From NCBI RefSeq assembly GCF_001886185.1, contig NZ_JXLA01000018.1, forward strand, positions 1-64,000: 64,000 bases of DNA. Direction: 5' to 3'. The notes under the pieces were generated by a model. It ran no database searches and was not told the DNA's origin. It saw nothing but the letters and a program-made list of their open reading frames with translations. The position numbers and the translations under genes were made by a program. Source of the stretch: Enterococcus raffinosus. Its GTDB lineage: Bacteria > Bacillota > Bacilli > Lactobacillales > Enterococcaceae. Positions 24,434 to 33,824 of this stretch are shown one piece after another; positions within the stretch are counted from its first letter, which is position 1; each line of letters starts with the position of its first letter.

Positions 24434-25419
24434 AGGCGGTTGCTTCTTGTCCAGGCTCCTGTGGGGAACTCATTCAAGGATGGTTGGGTGATTCACAAAA
24501 ATTAGTCAGTTATGGAATTAATCGTTTTTCCATGGCTGAAGTAAGTTTAAAAGAAACCTCCAAAACGGGTCATTTAAAAGCCGAAGAAGCTTTGCGACGA
24601 ACATTGACTTGTTTTGATCTTCCGAGCGAAGTAAGTTCGAGGCTTTCACTTACAATAAATTCAGATTTACCAGTAGCCAAAGGAATGGCAAGCAGTACAG
24701 CTGATATTGCTGCAACCTGTCAGGCTGTTGCGGCGTTTTTTGGAAAGCAGATTTCAAGAGATCAGATAATAGAGATTTGTTTGGCAATCGAACGAACGGA
24801 CAGTATTCTTTTTCCAACGCTTACCTTATTTGAGCAAAGAACGGGTTCCATTAGGGAACAAAGCGGCTGGGCTCCTTTGTTCTATGTGCTTGTACTTGAA
24901 CCGAATGAAACTCTAACAACAGAGGTTTTTCATTCTACTGAAACCGACCGATTGTTCTATCAACAACGCAAGCAATTTATTGAGGTCCACCAACGTTATC
25001 AACATGCGGTAAAAAAACAATCTTTAAAATTTCTTGGTGAGGCAGCAACTCAAAGCGCTGTTTTGAATCAAAATATCTTACCCAAACCATATTTCTCTGA
25101 ATTATTAAAGTTTCAGCAATATTTTAAATGGCTGGGTATTAATGTCGCACATAGTGGTTCGGTCGTTGGAATCATGCTGGAAACAGTTGAAGAAATAAAA
25201 GAGGCAATGCGAGTGATTCAACGGTCTAAACTCAGCGAATGGTATTCAAAGATAAGTGTACATCATAGCTTTTACGGAGGAGTACAGCTGTTAGAGGTGG
25301 GGAGAAACAATGAAAAAATTAATGGTTGCCGCAGTATCCAGCGGGTCGGGGAAAACGACGATAGCACTTGGCTTGATGAAACTCTTGCAAAAGCAGGGGT
25401 ACAAAATTCAGCCCTATAA
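24430..25419 (+). CDS. pduX: L-threonine kinase (GHMP family), with a likely frameshifted 3' end
   Basis: A 329-residue frame. The GHMP motif PVAKGMASSTADIAATC (about residues 77-93) and the start CPGSCGELIQGW are typical of PduX, which phosphorylates threonine for CobD. The last about 37 residues run 110 bases into cbiA and look unlike protein conserved in the family. One extra G in the G4 run at 25298-25301 would end the protein with a TGA overlapping the cbiA ATG, the coupling used by neighbouring genes. The true end is therefore probably near 25313. Confidence 0.85.
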   Translation: MKAVASCPGSCGELIQGWLGDSQKLVSYGINRFSMAEVSLKETSKTGHLKAEEALRRTLTCFDLPSEVSSRLSLTINSDLPVAKGMASSTADIAATCQAVAAFFGKQISRDQIIEICLAIERTDSILFPTLTLFEQRTGSIREQSGWAPLFYVLVLEPNETLTTEVFHSTETDRLFYQQRKQFIEVHQRYQHAVKKQSLKFLGEAATQSAVLNQNILPKPYFSELLKFQQYFKWLGINVAHSGSVVGIMLETVEEIKEAMRVIQRSKLSEWYSKISVHHSFYGGVQLLEVGRNNEKINGCRSIQRVGENDDSTWLDETLAKAGVQNSAL

Positions 25420-26665
25420 GGTTGGCCCTGATTATGTAGATACAGAATACCATACTCGTATCACAGGAAAACATTCACGAAATCTAGATATGTTTTTAGT
25501 CCCAAATACCGATTGTTTACGATCGCTATTTGAAAAAGAAGCGCATCAAGCAGATATATGTGTAATAGAAGGGGTGATGGGTCTTTTTGACGGTTTAGGT
25601 GTTGATAAGGACTATTGTTCAAGTGCAGGAATAGCGAAATTGTTGAATTGTCCAGTACTGTTAGTAGTGGATGGTCAATCGGCCTCAACATCTGTAGCAG
25701 CTGTTGTAAAGGGCTTTGCAAATTTTGATCCTGAGGTCAATATTTGTGGAGTGTTAATTAATAAGGTGGCTTCCGAAACACACTATCAATTGATAAGAAA
25801 AGCGGTTGAAAAATATACGGATATTCCTGTTTTCGGCTATTTAAAGCGTGAGAAAGGAGCAGAACTTCCTTCTAGACAACTCGGACTGATCCCTGATAGA
25901 GAAAGTAAGGATGCTACCCAAAAAATACAAAAAATATCTGAATCATTAGAAAAAACTTTTGATTTTAAACGATTAGTAGAATCCTTGCCGGAAGAAGAAC
26001 TTTCATATAAGGCACCGAAATATCCTCACTATCCTAAAATTACACTAGCTTATGCGCTAGATGAGGCATTCCATTTTTATTATCAAGATAATCTCGAATT
26101 GCTGTCTGAATATGGAGTAGAATTGATTTCCTTTAGCCCAATCAGAGATCGTGAGTTGCCAAGTGCAGACTTGTACTATTTTGGTGGTGGATATCCTGAA
26201 GAGTTTGCGGAACGACTCGCTGAAAATTCTTCGATGCGACAAAGTATTAAGGATAAGCATGAGCAGGAAGCATTTATCCTAGCTGAGTGTGGGGGGCTGA
26301 TGTACTTAGGTTCTTCATTTAAAAGTGGAAATGAGTTCTATCCGATGGTGGGGATTTTTGAAGGAGTCAGTGAGATGTCTTCTGGACTCAGAAAATTTGG
26401 CTATTGTTACGGAGAAATTGAAAGAGATACTCTGATCGGGAAAAAGGGGACGGTTGTTGTTGGGCACGAATTTCACCATTCTGTCTTCAATAGTCAGGAA
26501 CCTACTGTCTTGAAAATGACAAAAAAAAGAGATGGAGAAGTCATCAAGGAATGGGCAGGTGGCTATCAAAAGAAAAATACTTTTGGGAGTTATCTACATC
26601 TCCATTTCTATCAAAACGAGAGCTTTCTACAGAATTTATTACAACAAGTGAGGAATGATCTATGA
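25310..26665 (+). CDS. cbiA: Cobyrinate a,c-diamide synthase
   Basis: A 451-residue ATP-dependent amidotransferase. The N-terminal P-loop is SSGSGKTT (about residues 10-17), with EGVMGLFDG downstream. The C-terminal class I glutaminase domain has the nucleophile in AECGGLMYLG. It amidates the a and c side chains of cobyrinate. GGGGAG lies before the ATG inside the pduX end. It overlaps cbiB by 4 bases. Confidence 0.95.
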   Translation: MKKLMVAAVSSGSGKTTIALGLMKLLQKQGYKIQPYKVGPDYVDTEYHTRITGKHSRNLDMFLVPNTDCLRSLFEKEAHQADICVIEGVMGLFDGLGVDKDYCSSAGIAKLLNCPVLLVVDGQSASTSVAAVVKGFANFDPEVNICGVLINKVASETHYQLIRKAVEKYTDIPVFGYLKREKGAELPSRQLGLIPDRESKDATQKIQKISESLEKTFDFKRLVESLPEEELSYKAPKYPHYPKITLAYALDEAFHFYYQDNLELLSEYGVELISFSPIRDRELPSADLYYFGGGYPEEFAERLAENSSMRQSIKDKHEQEAFILAECGGLMYLGSSFKSGNEFYPMVGIFEGVSEMSSGLRKFGYCYGEIERDTLIGKKGTVVVGHEFHHSVFNSQEPTVLKMTKKRDGEVIKEWAGGYQKKNTFGSYLHLHFYQNESFLQNLLQQVRNDL

Positions 26666-27618
26666 CTATTTGGATTGTTACTGCATTTCTGTTAGATCTG
26701 TTGATCGGCGATCCTTATAATTGGCCCCATCCAATTAAGAGTATCGGTAATTTCATTGATTGGTTTCAGCAAAGATATACGCAAACAAAAAGTGAAAATG
26801 AAAAATATCGTTGGGGCATCCTGTTGTTTTTAGTTACGGTTTTCGGTACTGGTTTGATCACGTATTTCATTCTCAAAATAAGTTTTCTAATTCATCCTTT
26901 TTTCGGGACATTTTGCTATGTATATTTAGCCTACACAACATTGGCAACTAAAAGTTTGTCTTTGGAAGGGAAAAAAGTGTATCAGAAATTGACATTAGAT
27001 ACTTTAAATAGCGCCCGAAAACAAGTTGCGATGATTGTAGGTAGAGATACTAGTGAGTTAACGGAAGAAGAAATCACAAAAGCGACAATCGAAACAGTTG
27101 CTGAAAACACCAGTGATGGGGTCGTAGCGCCGTTACTCTATCTATTTATTGGGGGACCAGTATTAGCAATGATGTACAAAGCTGTCAATACACTCGATTC
27201 AATGGTTGGCTATGTGACTCCAAAGTACCAAGCAATTGGTTGGTTCTCAGCAAAAATGGATGATTTATGGAATTTTATCCCTGCCCGATTAACTTGGCTA
27301 TTTTTATTAGCTTCGGCCAAATTGCTGAACTTAAATGTGGCGAATGCTTGGGCAGTTGGTAAAAAGGATTGCCGCAAGCATAAAAGCCCAAACAGCGGTT
27401 TTCCTGAATCTATTGTTGCTGGTGCTTTAGGAATACAGCTAGGTGGAACACATTGTTATCATGGCGTCGAAATTTATAAACCAACCATTGGTGTAACACT
27501 TCGTTCGGCAGAACCTAGGGATATTTTGATTACAAATACGTTGCTATATGTAACGTCAATTTTAAGTCTAAGCATTTTCAGCAGTATAGCAATTTTCTTT
27601 ACCTATTACTTATTTTGA
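26662..27618 (+). CDS. cbiB: Adenosylcobinamide-phosphate synthase
   Basis: A 318-residue membrane protein of the CbiB/CobD family. Typical segments are DLLIGDPYNWPHPIKSIG at the N-terminus, ETVAENTSDGVVAPLLYLFIGGPVLAMMYKAVNTLDSMVGY in the middle and KSPNSGFPESIVAGALGIQLGG. It joins aminopropanol phosphate to adenosylcobyric acid. It overlaps cbiA by 4 bases. Confidence 0.95.
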   Translation: MTIWIVTAFLLDLLIGDPYNWPHPIKSIGNFIDWFQQRYTQTKSENEKYRWGILLFLVTVFGTGLITYFILKISFLIHPFFGTFCYVYLAYTTLATKSLSLEGKKVYQKLTLDTLNSARKQVAMIVGRDTSELTEEEITKATIETVAENTSDGVVAPLLYLFIGGPVLAMMYKAVNTLDSMVGYVTPKYQAIGWFSAKMDDLWNFIPARLTWLFLLASAKLLNLNVANAWAVGKKDCRKHKSPNSGFPESIVAGALGIQLGGTHCYHGVEIYKPTIGVTLRSAEPRDILITNTLLYVTSILSLSIFSSIAIFFTYYLF

Positions 27619-27632
27619 GAAGAGGGAAACGT

Positions 27633-28283
27633 GTGGACTATATAAGAGATCCTCAGTTAATTGAATCAAAGAGTTTTACGATCATTCAAAGAATAATTGA
27701 TCAAGATTTTCCTGACTTTGTTTACTCTTGCCCAGAGGAGGAAATGATTATAAAACGCGTCATTCATACGAGTGCTGATTTTGACTATTTAAAAAATCTC
27801 GTTTTTACCAATGATGTTATCACAGAGCTGAAAGATTTTTTCTTAACAGGAAACGGAACAATTTTTACTGACACAACAATGGCGTTAAGTGGAATAAATA
27901 AGCGTGTATTAGACAAGTTAACTATTCGTTATGAATGTTACATAGCCGATCCTAAAATATCTGAGCAGGCTAAAAGCAAAGGAATGACTCGTTCAATGGC
28001 AGGAATCGAACACGCCGCAAAAAAAGACGGGCCAAAACTATTTGTTATCGGGAATGCACCAACAGCCATTTTTAAATTATTAGAGCTCATCGAAAAAGGA
28101 GAGTTAGATGCCGCGGCGGTAATTGGTGTTCCTGTTGGTTTTGTCGGTGCTGCTGAATCAAAGGAGGCATTATTTGAAAGTGATGTTCCAGCGATAGTAG
28201 CTAGAGGACGAAAAGGTGGCAGTAATGTTGCGGCTGCCATTATCAATGCCCTATTGTATCAGTTAGTAGAAAGGGAAAACTAA
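27633..28283 (+). CDS. cbiC: Cobalt-precorrin-8 methylmutase
   Basis: A 216-residue CbiC homologue with IIQRIIDQDFPDFVY, the catalytic His in KRVIHTSADFDY, and GFVGAAESKEAL near the C-terminus. It moves the C11 methyl group to C12, making cobyrinate. GTG 27633 is preferred because GAAGAGGGA precedes it; a TTG 18 bases upstream would overlap cbiB. Confidence 0.93.
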   Translation: MDYIRDPQLIESKSFTIIQRIIDQDFPDFVYSCPEEEMIIKRVIHTSADFDYLKNLVFTNDVITELKDFFLTGNGTIFTDTTMALSGINKRVLDKLTIRYECYIADPKISEQAKSKGMTRSMAGIEHAAKKDGPKLFVIGNAPTAIFKLLELIEKGELDAAAVIGVPVGFVGAAESKEALFESDVPAIVARGRKGGSNVAAAIINALLYQLVEREN

Positions 28284-29404
28284 TGGGGGAATTTGTCTTT
28301 TATAATGGGAAAAAGTTACGTAAGGGCTATACGACAGGATCATGTGCAACTGCGGCAGCAAGTGCAGCAGCCTATTTTCTTTTTCACGATAAAGCTTACG
28401 AAGAAATCAAAATTGAGCTTCCAAATAAAGAAAAGATAATGATTCCAATTCATTCCATAGAAGTGAAGAAGGATGGCTGTCAAGCGTTTGTTGTTAAAGA
28501 TGGTGGGGATGATGTGGATGCTACTGATGGCATGCTCATTGGTGTAGAAGTCACTCGTAATACGACCAATCAACTAATCATTGAGGGGGGAGTAGGGATC
28601 GGTCGAGTCACTGAAATTGGCTTGCAATTACCTGTTGGTGAAGCCGCAATCAACTCAGTTCCAAGAAAGATGATTGAAAGATCGGTACGAAAAATAATTG
28701 GCTCGAACATTGGAGCAAGAATTACTGTTTTTGCCCCAGAGGGAGAAGAGATTGCAAAACAAACGATGAATCGTCGGTTAGGTATTCAAGGTGGAATTTC
28801 AATTTTAGGTACGACAGGTATTGTCACTCCTATGTCTGAAGAAGGCTGGAAACAATCAATCTCCCTGGAATTAGAGATGAAAAAAAGTCAAGGGTATAAC
28901 TCTGTAATCTTATGTCCAGGTAATTATGGTGAGACCTTTGCTTTAAAGACATTAAAGCTAAATGAAACACGCATTGTATCTATGAGTAATTTTGTCGGAT
29001 ACGTATTAAAGGAAATACAACGACTAAAATTTGAAAAAGTACTGATGGTTGGACATCTAGGGAAATTGATCAAAGTTTCTGCGGGAATCTTTTCAACACA
29101 TAGCAGGGATGCCGATGCACGAGCAGAGATTTTAGTGGCCAATCTAGCGCTATTAGGAATGCCTGTGACTCAGCTGCAACAAATTGAACAATGTTTAACG
29201 ACTGAGGCGGCTGGAGAAATTATTGCTCAAGCAGGGTATGAGGCAGTTTATCAAATTATTGCACAAAAAGTGAAAAAACGTTCTGAAGGACTATTAAAAT
29301 ATCGTAAGCCTGAACCATCCATTGAAGTCGTTTTATTTTCTTCTCAACGAGGATACTTAGCGTCAACCAAATCTTTGGAACTGTTGAAGGAGGAATGGAA
29401 ATGA
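28283..29404 (+). CDS. cbiD: Cobalt-precorrin-5B C1-methyltransferase
   Basis: A 373-residue CbiD homologue. It begins LRKGYTTGSCATAAASAAA, and contains VVKDGGDDVDATDG and GIVTPMSEEGWKQSI, all family-specific. It methylates C1 in the anaerobic pathway. Its ATG overlaps the cbiC stop by one base and its end overlaps cbiE (ATGA). Confidence 0.95.
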   Translation: MGEFVFYNGKKLRKGYTTGSCATAAASAAAYFLFHDKAYEEIKIELPNKEKIMIPIHSIEVKKDGCQAFVVKDGGDDVDATDGMLIGVEVTRNTTNQLIIEGGVGIGRVTEIGLQLPVGEAAINSVPRKMIERSVRKIIGSNIGARITVFAPEGEEIAKQTMNRRLGIQGGISILGTTGIVTPMSEEGWKQSISLELEMKKSQGYNSVILCPGNYGETFALKTLKLNETRIVSMSNFVGYVLKEIQRLKFEKVLMVGHLGKLIKVSAGIFSTHSRDADARAEILVANLALLGMPVTQLQQIEQCLTTEAAGEIIAQAGYEAVYQIIAQKVKKRSEGLLKYRKPEPSIEVVLFSSQRGYLASTKSLELLKEEWK

Positions 29405-30012
29405 TCACTGTCGTTGGGATTGGTCCGGGCGGAACGCAAGATTATCTCTTTAACAAAGCTCAATCTGCAATTGAGGCAGCAGACAAAATTATTGGAAGCA
29501 AACGGCAATTGAAGCTTGTTCCGATCAAGAAAAAGAAAAATTGTCAGATACTCCCAAGTAAATTAGAGGACCTATTGATACTTTTAAATGATTACCAAGA
29601 CGACAATCTCGTGCTATTGGCTTCGGGAGATCCACTGACTTACGGAATTGGAAAATGGCTGATTCAGCGATTTCCAGCAGAAAAATTAACAATTCTTCCC
29701 GGAATTAGTTCTTTGCAGTACTTGTTCAATCGCATAGATATTCCCATGGAAGATTGTTTTATTACTAGCAGTCATGGCAGAATTCCTGACTATTCGATGA
29801 TTTTCAACTTACCTAAAGTCGGAATTGTAACCGATAAAACAATAGGACCTTATCAATTAGCACAGGAATCAATAAAGTATCCTAAACACGCAATTTTTTA
29901 TATTGGTGAGAATCTTAGTTATACCGATGAAAAAATCAGATGCTACAAGGCTTCTGATGTGCCAGATGAAGACTATCAAATGAATGCAGTGGTGATAATT
30001 AATGAAGGATGA
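29401..30012 (+). CDS. cbiE: Cobalt-precorrin-7 C5-methyltransferase
   Basis: A 203-residue tetrapyrrole methylase. It starts ITVVGIGPGGTQDYL, with LLASGDPLTYGIG and ILPGISSLQYLFNRI marking the SAM/substrate cleft. ATG 29401 fits the AAGGAGG site better than ATG 29395. In many organisms CbiE is fused to CbiT; here the two overlap by 11 bases as separate proteins. Confidence 0.93.
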   Translation: MITVVGIGPGGTQDYLFNKAQSAIEAADKIIGSKRQLKLVPIKKKKNCQILPSKLEDLLILLNDYQDDNLVLLASGDPLTYGIGKWLIQRFPAEKLTILPGISSLQYLFNRIDIPMEDCFITSSHGRIPDYSMIFNLPKVGIVTDKTIGPYQLAQESIKYPKHAIFYIGENLSYTDEKIRCYKASDVPDEDYQMNAVVIINEG

Positions 30013-30556
30013 TTGTTTCATTCGCGGAAGTGTTCCAATGACAAAAGAAGAGATACGAACAGTTAGTTTAGCAAAGTTACAGTTGGGAGAAGCAGAGACC
30101 TTTTTAGATATAGGGACAGGAACAGGCACAATGGCGATTGAAGCTGCTTATTCATACCCTAACTTAAAGGTTACGACAATTGATTCAAATCAAACTGCTC
30201 TTGATATATTGAAGAAAAATCAAAATAAATTTCAATTGACTAATATAAAGAGTGTCCTAGGGAAGGCTCCTATTAATTTAACTGAGAGATTCGATGCTAT
30301 TTTTGTTGGTGGAACAGGAGGAAACTTGTCGGAAATTTTAGAATGGAGTTTTCGACGACTACAAACGGGAGGACGTTTAGTACTAAATTTTATTTTAATC
30401 GAACACGCGATCGAAGCGACTAAGTGGCTGGAGAACAATAATCATTTATATCAAGCCATTCAGCTTCAAGTCGGTCATTATACGAAATTAGGTCAAGGCC
30501 ATTATTTTAAAGGGCAAAACCCAGTGATTATTATTGAATCGAGAAAAGAGGGATAA
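30002..30556 (+). CDS. cbiT: Cobalt-precorrin-6B C15-methyltransferase (decarboxylating)
   Basis: A 184-residue Rossmann-type methyltransferase. [19 protein letters not shown] and [16 protein letters not shown] (SAM motif I, about residues 35-50) are typical of CbiT, as is [11 protein letters not shown]. It methylates C15 and decarboxylates the C12 acetate. It follows cbiE with overlap. Confidence 0.95.
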   Translation: MKDDCFIRGSVPMTKEEIRTVSLAKLQLGEAETFLDIGTGTGTMAIEAAYSYPNLKVTTIDSNQTALDILKKNQNKFQLTNIKSVLGKAPINLTERFDAIFVGGTGGNLSEILEWSFRRLQTGGRLVLNFILIEHAIEATKWLENNNHLYQAIQLQVGHYTKLGQGHYFKGQNPVIIIESRKEG

Positions 30557-30560
30557 CCAT

Positions 30561-31328
30561 ATGGCAAAAGTACATTTCGTGGGTGCCGGACCAGGAGAGC
30601 CGGAATTGATTACATTTAAAGGATACCAGTTGCTTAAATCAGCCGACTGTGTCATTTATGCAGGTTCATTAGTAAATCCGGAGCTTCTAAATTATTGTTC
30701 CTCCGATTGTCAACTATTCAATAGTGCCACCATGAACTTAACGGAGATTATTGATGAAATGGAACGAGGTGTAAAGGCGAATAAAGAAGTTGTCCGCTTG
30801 CAAACGGGAGATTTTTCCATCTATGGATCAATTCGAGAGCAAATCGAAGAATTAAAAAAACGCAAAATTGAATTTACTTGTACGCCAGGTGTTAGTTCAT
30901 TTTTAGGTGCGGCGTCAAGTTTAGGTGTAGAATATACCGTTCCAGAAATTTCTCAAAGTGTAATTATCACACGAATGGCGGGAAGGACGCCTGTGCCAGA
31001 AAGAGAGAGTTTACGTTCTTTTGCGCAACATCAAACTTCAATGGTCATTTTTCTCTCGATTCAAGGGATAGAGAGAGTAGTTGAGGAGCTGCTTGCTGGG
31101 GGCTATCAAATGAAAACCCCTGTAGCAGTTATTTATAAAGCGACCTGGCCCGAAGAAAAGAAAATTTATGGCACATTAGAAAATATTACAAAAAAAATTG
31201 AAGAGACAGATATTACGAAAACGGCGCTGATTATGGTGGGGGATTTCTTAGGAAATGAGTTTTATTACTCTAAACTCTATGATGCATCATTTGCGCATGA
31301 ATATCGAAATGAGAAAAGCGATGAATAA
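30561..31328 (+). CDS. cbiF: Cobalt-precorrin-4 C11-methyltransferase
   Basis: A 255-residue tetrapyrrole methylase beginning [19 protein letters not shown], with [32 protein letters not shown] and [12 protein letters not shown], all typical of CbiF. GAGGGATAAC precedes ATG 30561; the in-frame ATG at 30534 lies inside cbiT. Confidence 0.95.
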   Translation: MAKVHFVGAGPGEPELITFKGYQLLKSADCVIYAGSLVNPELLNYCSSDCQLFNSATMNLTEIIDEMERGVKANKEVVRLQTGDFSIYGSIREQIEELKKRKIEFTCTPGVSSFLGAASSLGVEYTVPEISQSVIITRMAGRTPVPERESLRSFAQHQTSMVIFLSIQGIERVVEELLAGGYQMKTPVAVIYKATWPEEKKIYGTLENITKKIEETDITKTALIMVGDFLGNEFYYSKLYDASFAHEYRNEKSDE

Positions 31329-32379
31329 GCGAGCAATTATAGCCATCACTTCATCGGGAATTAAATTAGCTCGAGAATTACGGGATAGTTGGGATAAAAG
31401 TGCGCCTATTTTTGTACCTGAGAATAAAGCTGAAACGGATCTATTGGTTCTTCCTACAGAGAAAGTTTTATCAGGTATTCACGCTCTTTTTTCACAATAC
31501 GAGGCACTGATTTGCATCATGGCAATGGGAATTGTAGTTCGCAGCGTTGCTGGTGTGTTAGAGGACAAGCGAAAAGATCCTGCAGTAATAGTTATTGATG
31601 AGAAAGGCAGACATACAATCAGCCTATTATCTGGGCATATTGGAGGAGGAAATCAACTGACCCTTGAAATTGCCGAAAAATTAAATAGCTGTCCAGTAAT
31701 AACTACAGCGACAGATGTGCAAGAAGTAACGGCTTTGGATTTACTGAGTAAAGAAATTAATGGCTGGTATGACAATTTTGATGAGACAACAAAAAAAGTT
31801 AACGGCCTTCTAGCCGACCATCAAAAGGTAGGCTTAATACAACATGAAGAATGGATCAAAGATTTTCGAGGGTTAACTCTAATGGAGGCTAGTGACTCAG
31901 TGGACGACTTTCAAGCTGTGCTGCTTATTTCAGATAAAAAGGAGCAACTTTTTTCTGAAAAAATTATTCAAGTAGTTCCTCGAAGATATGTATTAGGGAT
32001 TGGGGCAAGAAAAGCACTTGCTTTTCCAATTATTAAGCAAGAGTATCTTAATTTTTGTGATTTAAACAATGTTCATTATCGAAGTATAAAAGAAATTGTC
32101 AGTATTGAATTGAAAAAAAATGAAGCGGGCATACGCCAATTGGCCGAATGGCTTAATGTACCATTTACAACTTATACTTCAAAAGAATTATCAGCTGTTT
32201 CAAAAAAATATCCTCAATCAGATTTCGTAAAAAAAATAACTGGTGTAGGTAGTGTGAGTTTGGCAGCAGCAGATTTAGCAAGTAATGGACAAGTGGTGAC
32301 GAAACGTTATGCCGGCCAAGGCGTCACCTTTGCATTGGGAAGGAATGAGGACGACACATGTTGTACGTGGTGGGATTAG
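31321..32379 (+). CDS. cbiG: Cobalt-precorrin-5A hydrolase
   Basis: A 352-residue CbiG homologue. It shows [34 protein letters not shown] and, in the C-terminal domain, [11 protein letters not shown] and [17 protein letters not shown]. It opens the delta-lactone and releases acetaldehyde. ATG 31321 overlaps the cbiF stop by 8 bases; ATG codons further upstream lie in cbiF. The ribosome site is weak, suggesting coupling to cbiF. Confidence 0.93.
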   Translation: MNKRAIIAITSSGIKLARELRDSWDKSAPIFVPENKAETDLLVLPTEKVLSGIHALFSQYEALICIMAMGIVVRSVAGVLEDKRKDPAVIVIDEKGRHTISLLSGHIGGGNQLTLEIAEKLNSCPVITTATDVQEVTALDLLSKEINGWYDNFDETTKKVNGLLADHQKVGLIQHEEWIKDFRGLTLMEASDSVDDFQAVLLISDKKEQLFSEKIIQVVPRRYVLGIGARKALAFPIIKQEYLNFCDLNNVHYRSIKEIVSIELKKNEAGIRQLAEWLNVPFTTYTSKELSAVSKKYPQSDFVKKITGVGSVSLAAADLASNGQVVTKRYAGQGVTFALGRNEDDTCCTWWD

Positions 32380-33083
32380 GGCCAGGTGAAAAAGGAAAAA
32401 TGTCGCTTGAAGCGATGGAGGTCATCCGTAAAGTAGAAGTAATTGTGGGGTACACCACATATGTCCGATTAATTCACGAATTAGTCAGTGGAAAAGAAAT
32501 AATCAGTACCGGAATGAAACAAGAAATCGATCGATGTAAAAAAGCGATTGAGGTAGCAAAAGAAGGAAAAAATGTTGCTGTAATTTCAAGTGGTGATGCA
32601 GGTGTGTATGGTATGGCAGGTTTGGTCTTGGAACTTTTAAGTCAAACGAATGATGAAATTAATGTCAAAATTGTTCCAGGAATTACCGCTAGTATTGCAG
32701 GTGCAGCGTTATTAGGCGCTCCTTTAATGAATGACTTTTGTCATATCAGTCTTAGCGATTTGATGACGCCTTGGGAAATGATTGAAAAACGACTGCATGC
32801 TGCCGCTAGTGCGGATTTTGTCATTTGTTTATACAACCCTAGAAGTAAAGGTAGACCTAATCATTTAACCAAGGCATTAGAAATCATTCAACAATATAAA
32901 CCAAAAGAGACCATTCTTGGATTAGCGAAGGATATTGGACGAAAAAAGGAAAAAGCCATTCTTACAACAATGGCACAATTAGATGAAACAATGGTGGATA
33001 TGACAACCGTTGTTTTAGTAGGAAACAAGGAAACCTATATTCACAATGAACGGATGATTACTCCCCGAGGGTACCAATTATGA
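32358..33083 (+). CDS. cbiH: Cobalt-factor III (precorrin-3B) C17-methyltransferase
   Basis: A 241-residue tetrapyrrole methylase. It begins [18 protein letters not shown] and contains ISSGDAGVYGMAGLVLE, VPGITASIAGAALLGAPL and LYNPRSKGRP, diagnostic for CbiH/CobJ ring contraction enzymes. It overlaps cbiG by 22 bases. Confidence 0.95.
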   Translation: MLYVVGLGPGEKGKMSLEAMEVIRKVEVIVGYTTYVRLIHELVSGKEIISTGMKQEIDRCKKAIEVAKEGKNVAVISSGDAGVYGMAGLVLELLSQTNDEINVKIVPGITASIAGAALLGAPLMNDFCHISLSDLMTPWEMIEKRLHAAASADFVICLYNPRSKGRPNHLTKALEIIQQYKPKETILGLAKDIGRKKEKAILTTMAQLDETMVDMTTVVLVGNKETYIHNERMITPRGYQL

Positions 33084-33820
33084 TTTTACTTTTGGGAGGG
33101 ACCTCTGATAGCCAAAATATTGCAAAAGCATTCAATAAGAATGATATAAACTTCTATCTGTCCGTCGTTTCAGATTATGGTGAAAGTCTTGCAAAATCCG
33201 TTGCGGAAAATATTATTAAAGGCCGTTTAACTAAAGCAGAGATGGTGGAATTTATTCAAAATCATCAAGTAAATAAAATTGTTGATGCAACACATCCATT
33301 TGCAGAGGAAGTTTCGAAAAATGCGATCTCTGCTTGTGAAGCAACAGCCACTCCTTATTTTCGTTTTGAGCGTCCTTCATTTAGTGCTGAGGGAATACTC
33401 GAAGTAGACTCAGTAAAGGAGGCTTGCCAGAAGGCTCAAGAATATTCAGGAAACATTTATTTAACGACAGGAAGTAAAACGTTAGGAGAGTTTTTAAAAT
33501 ATCTACCTAAAAAGGCGATAATTGCCAGAGTATTACCAACAACCGAAGTCATGAATGCTATTGAAAAGTTGGGATTAACAACTAGTCAAGTAGAAGCAAT
33601 AAAGGGACCCTTTTCTAGAACGTTGAATCGTGAATTATTGCTTCACAATAAAGCGGGCGTGATGATTACAAAAGAAAGTGGCAACGCAGGTGGTTTTCTA
33701 GAAAAAGTCGAAGCCTGTCATGATTTGAATATTCCGTGTATTGTGCTGAGACGTAAAAAGATAAACTATCCGAATAAGTTTTCAACTATTGAAGAGCTTG
33801 TTCATCAAGTAAAGGAGTAA
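33080..33820 (+). CDS. cbiJ: Cobalt-precorrin-6A reductase
   Basis: A 246-residue CobK/CbiJ homologue with LLLGGTSDSQNIAKAF, VDATHPFAEEVSKNA, RFERPSF, YLTTGSKTLGEF and ITKESGNAGGF. It reduces the macrocycle using a nicotinamide cofactor. It overlaps cbiH by 4 bases. Confidence 0.94.
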   Translation: MILLLGGTSDSQNIAKAFNKNDINFYLSVVSDYGESLAKSVAENIIKGRLTKAEMVEFIQNHQVNKIVDATHPFAEEVSKNAISACEATATPYFRFERPSFSAEGILEVDSVKEACQKAQEYSGNIYLTTGSKTLGEFLKYLPKKAIIARVLPTTEVMNAIEKLGLTTSQVEAIKGPFSRTLNRELLLHNKAGVMITKESGNAGGFLEKVEACHDLNIPCIVLRRKKINYPNKFSTIEELVHQVKE

Positions 33821-33824
33821 TGAA

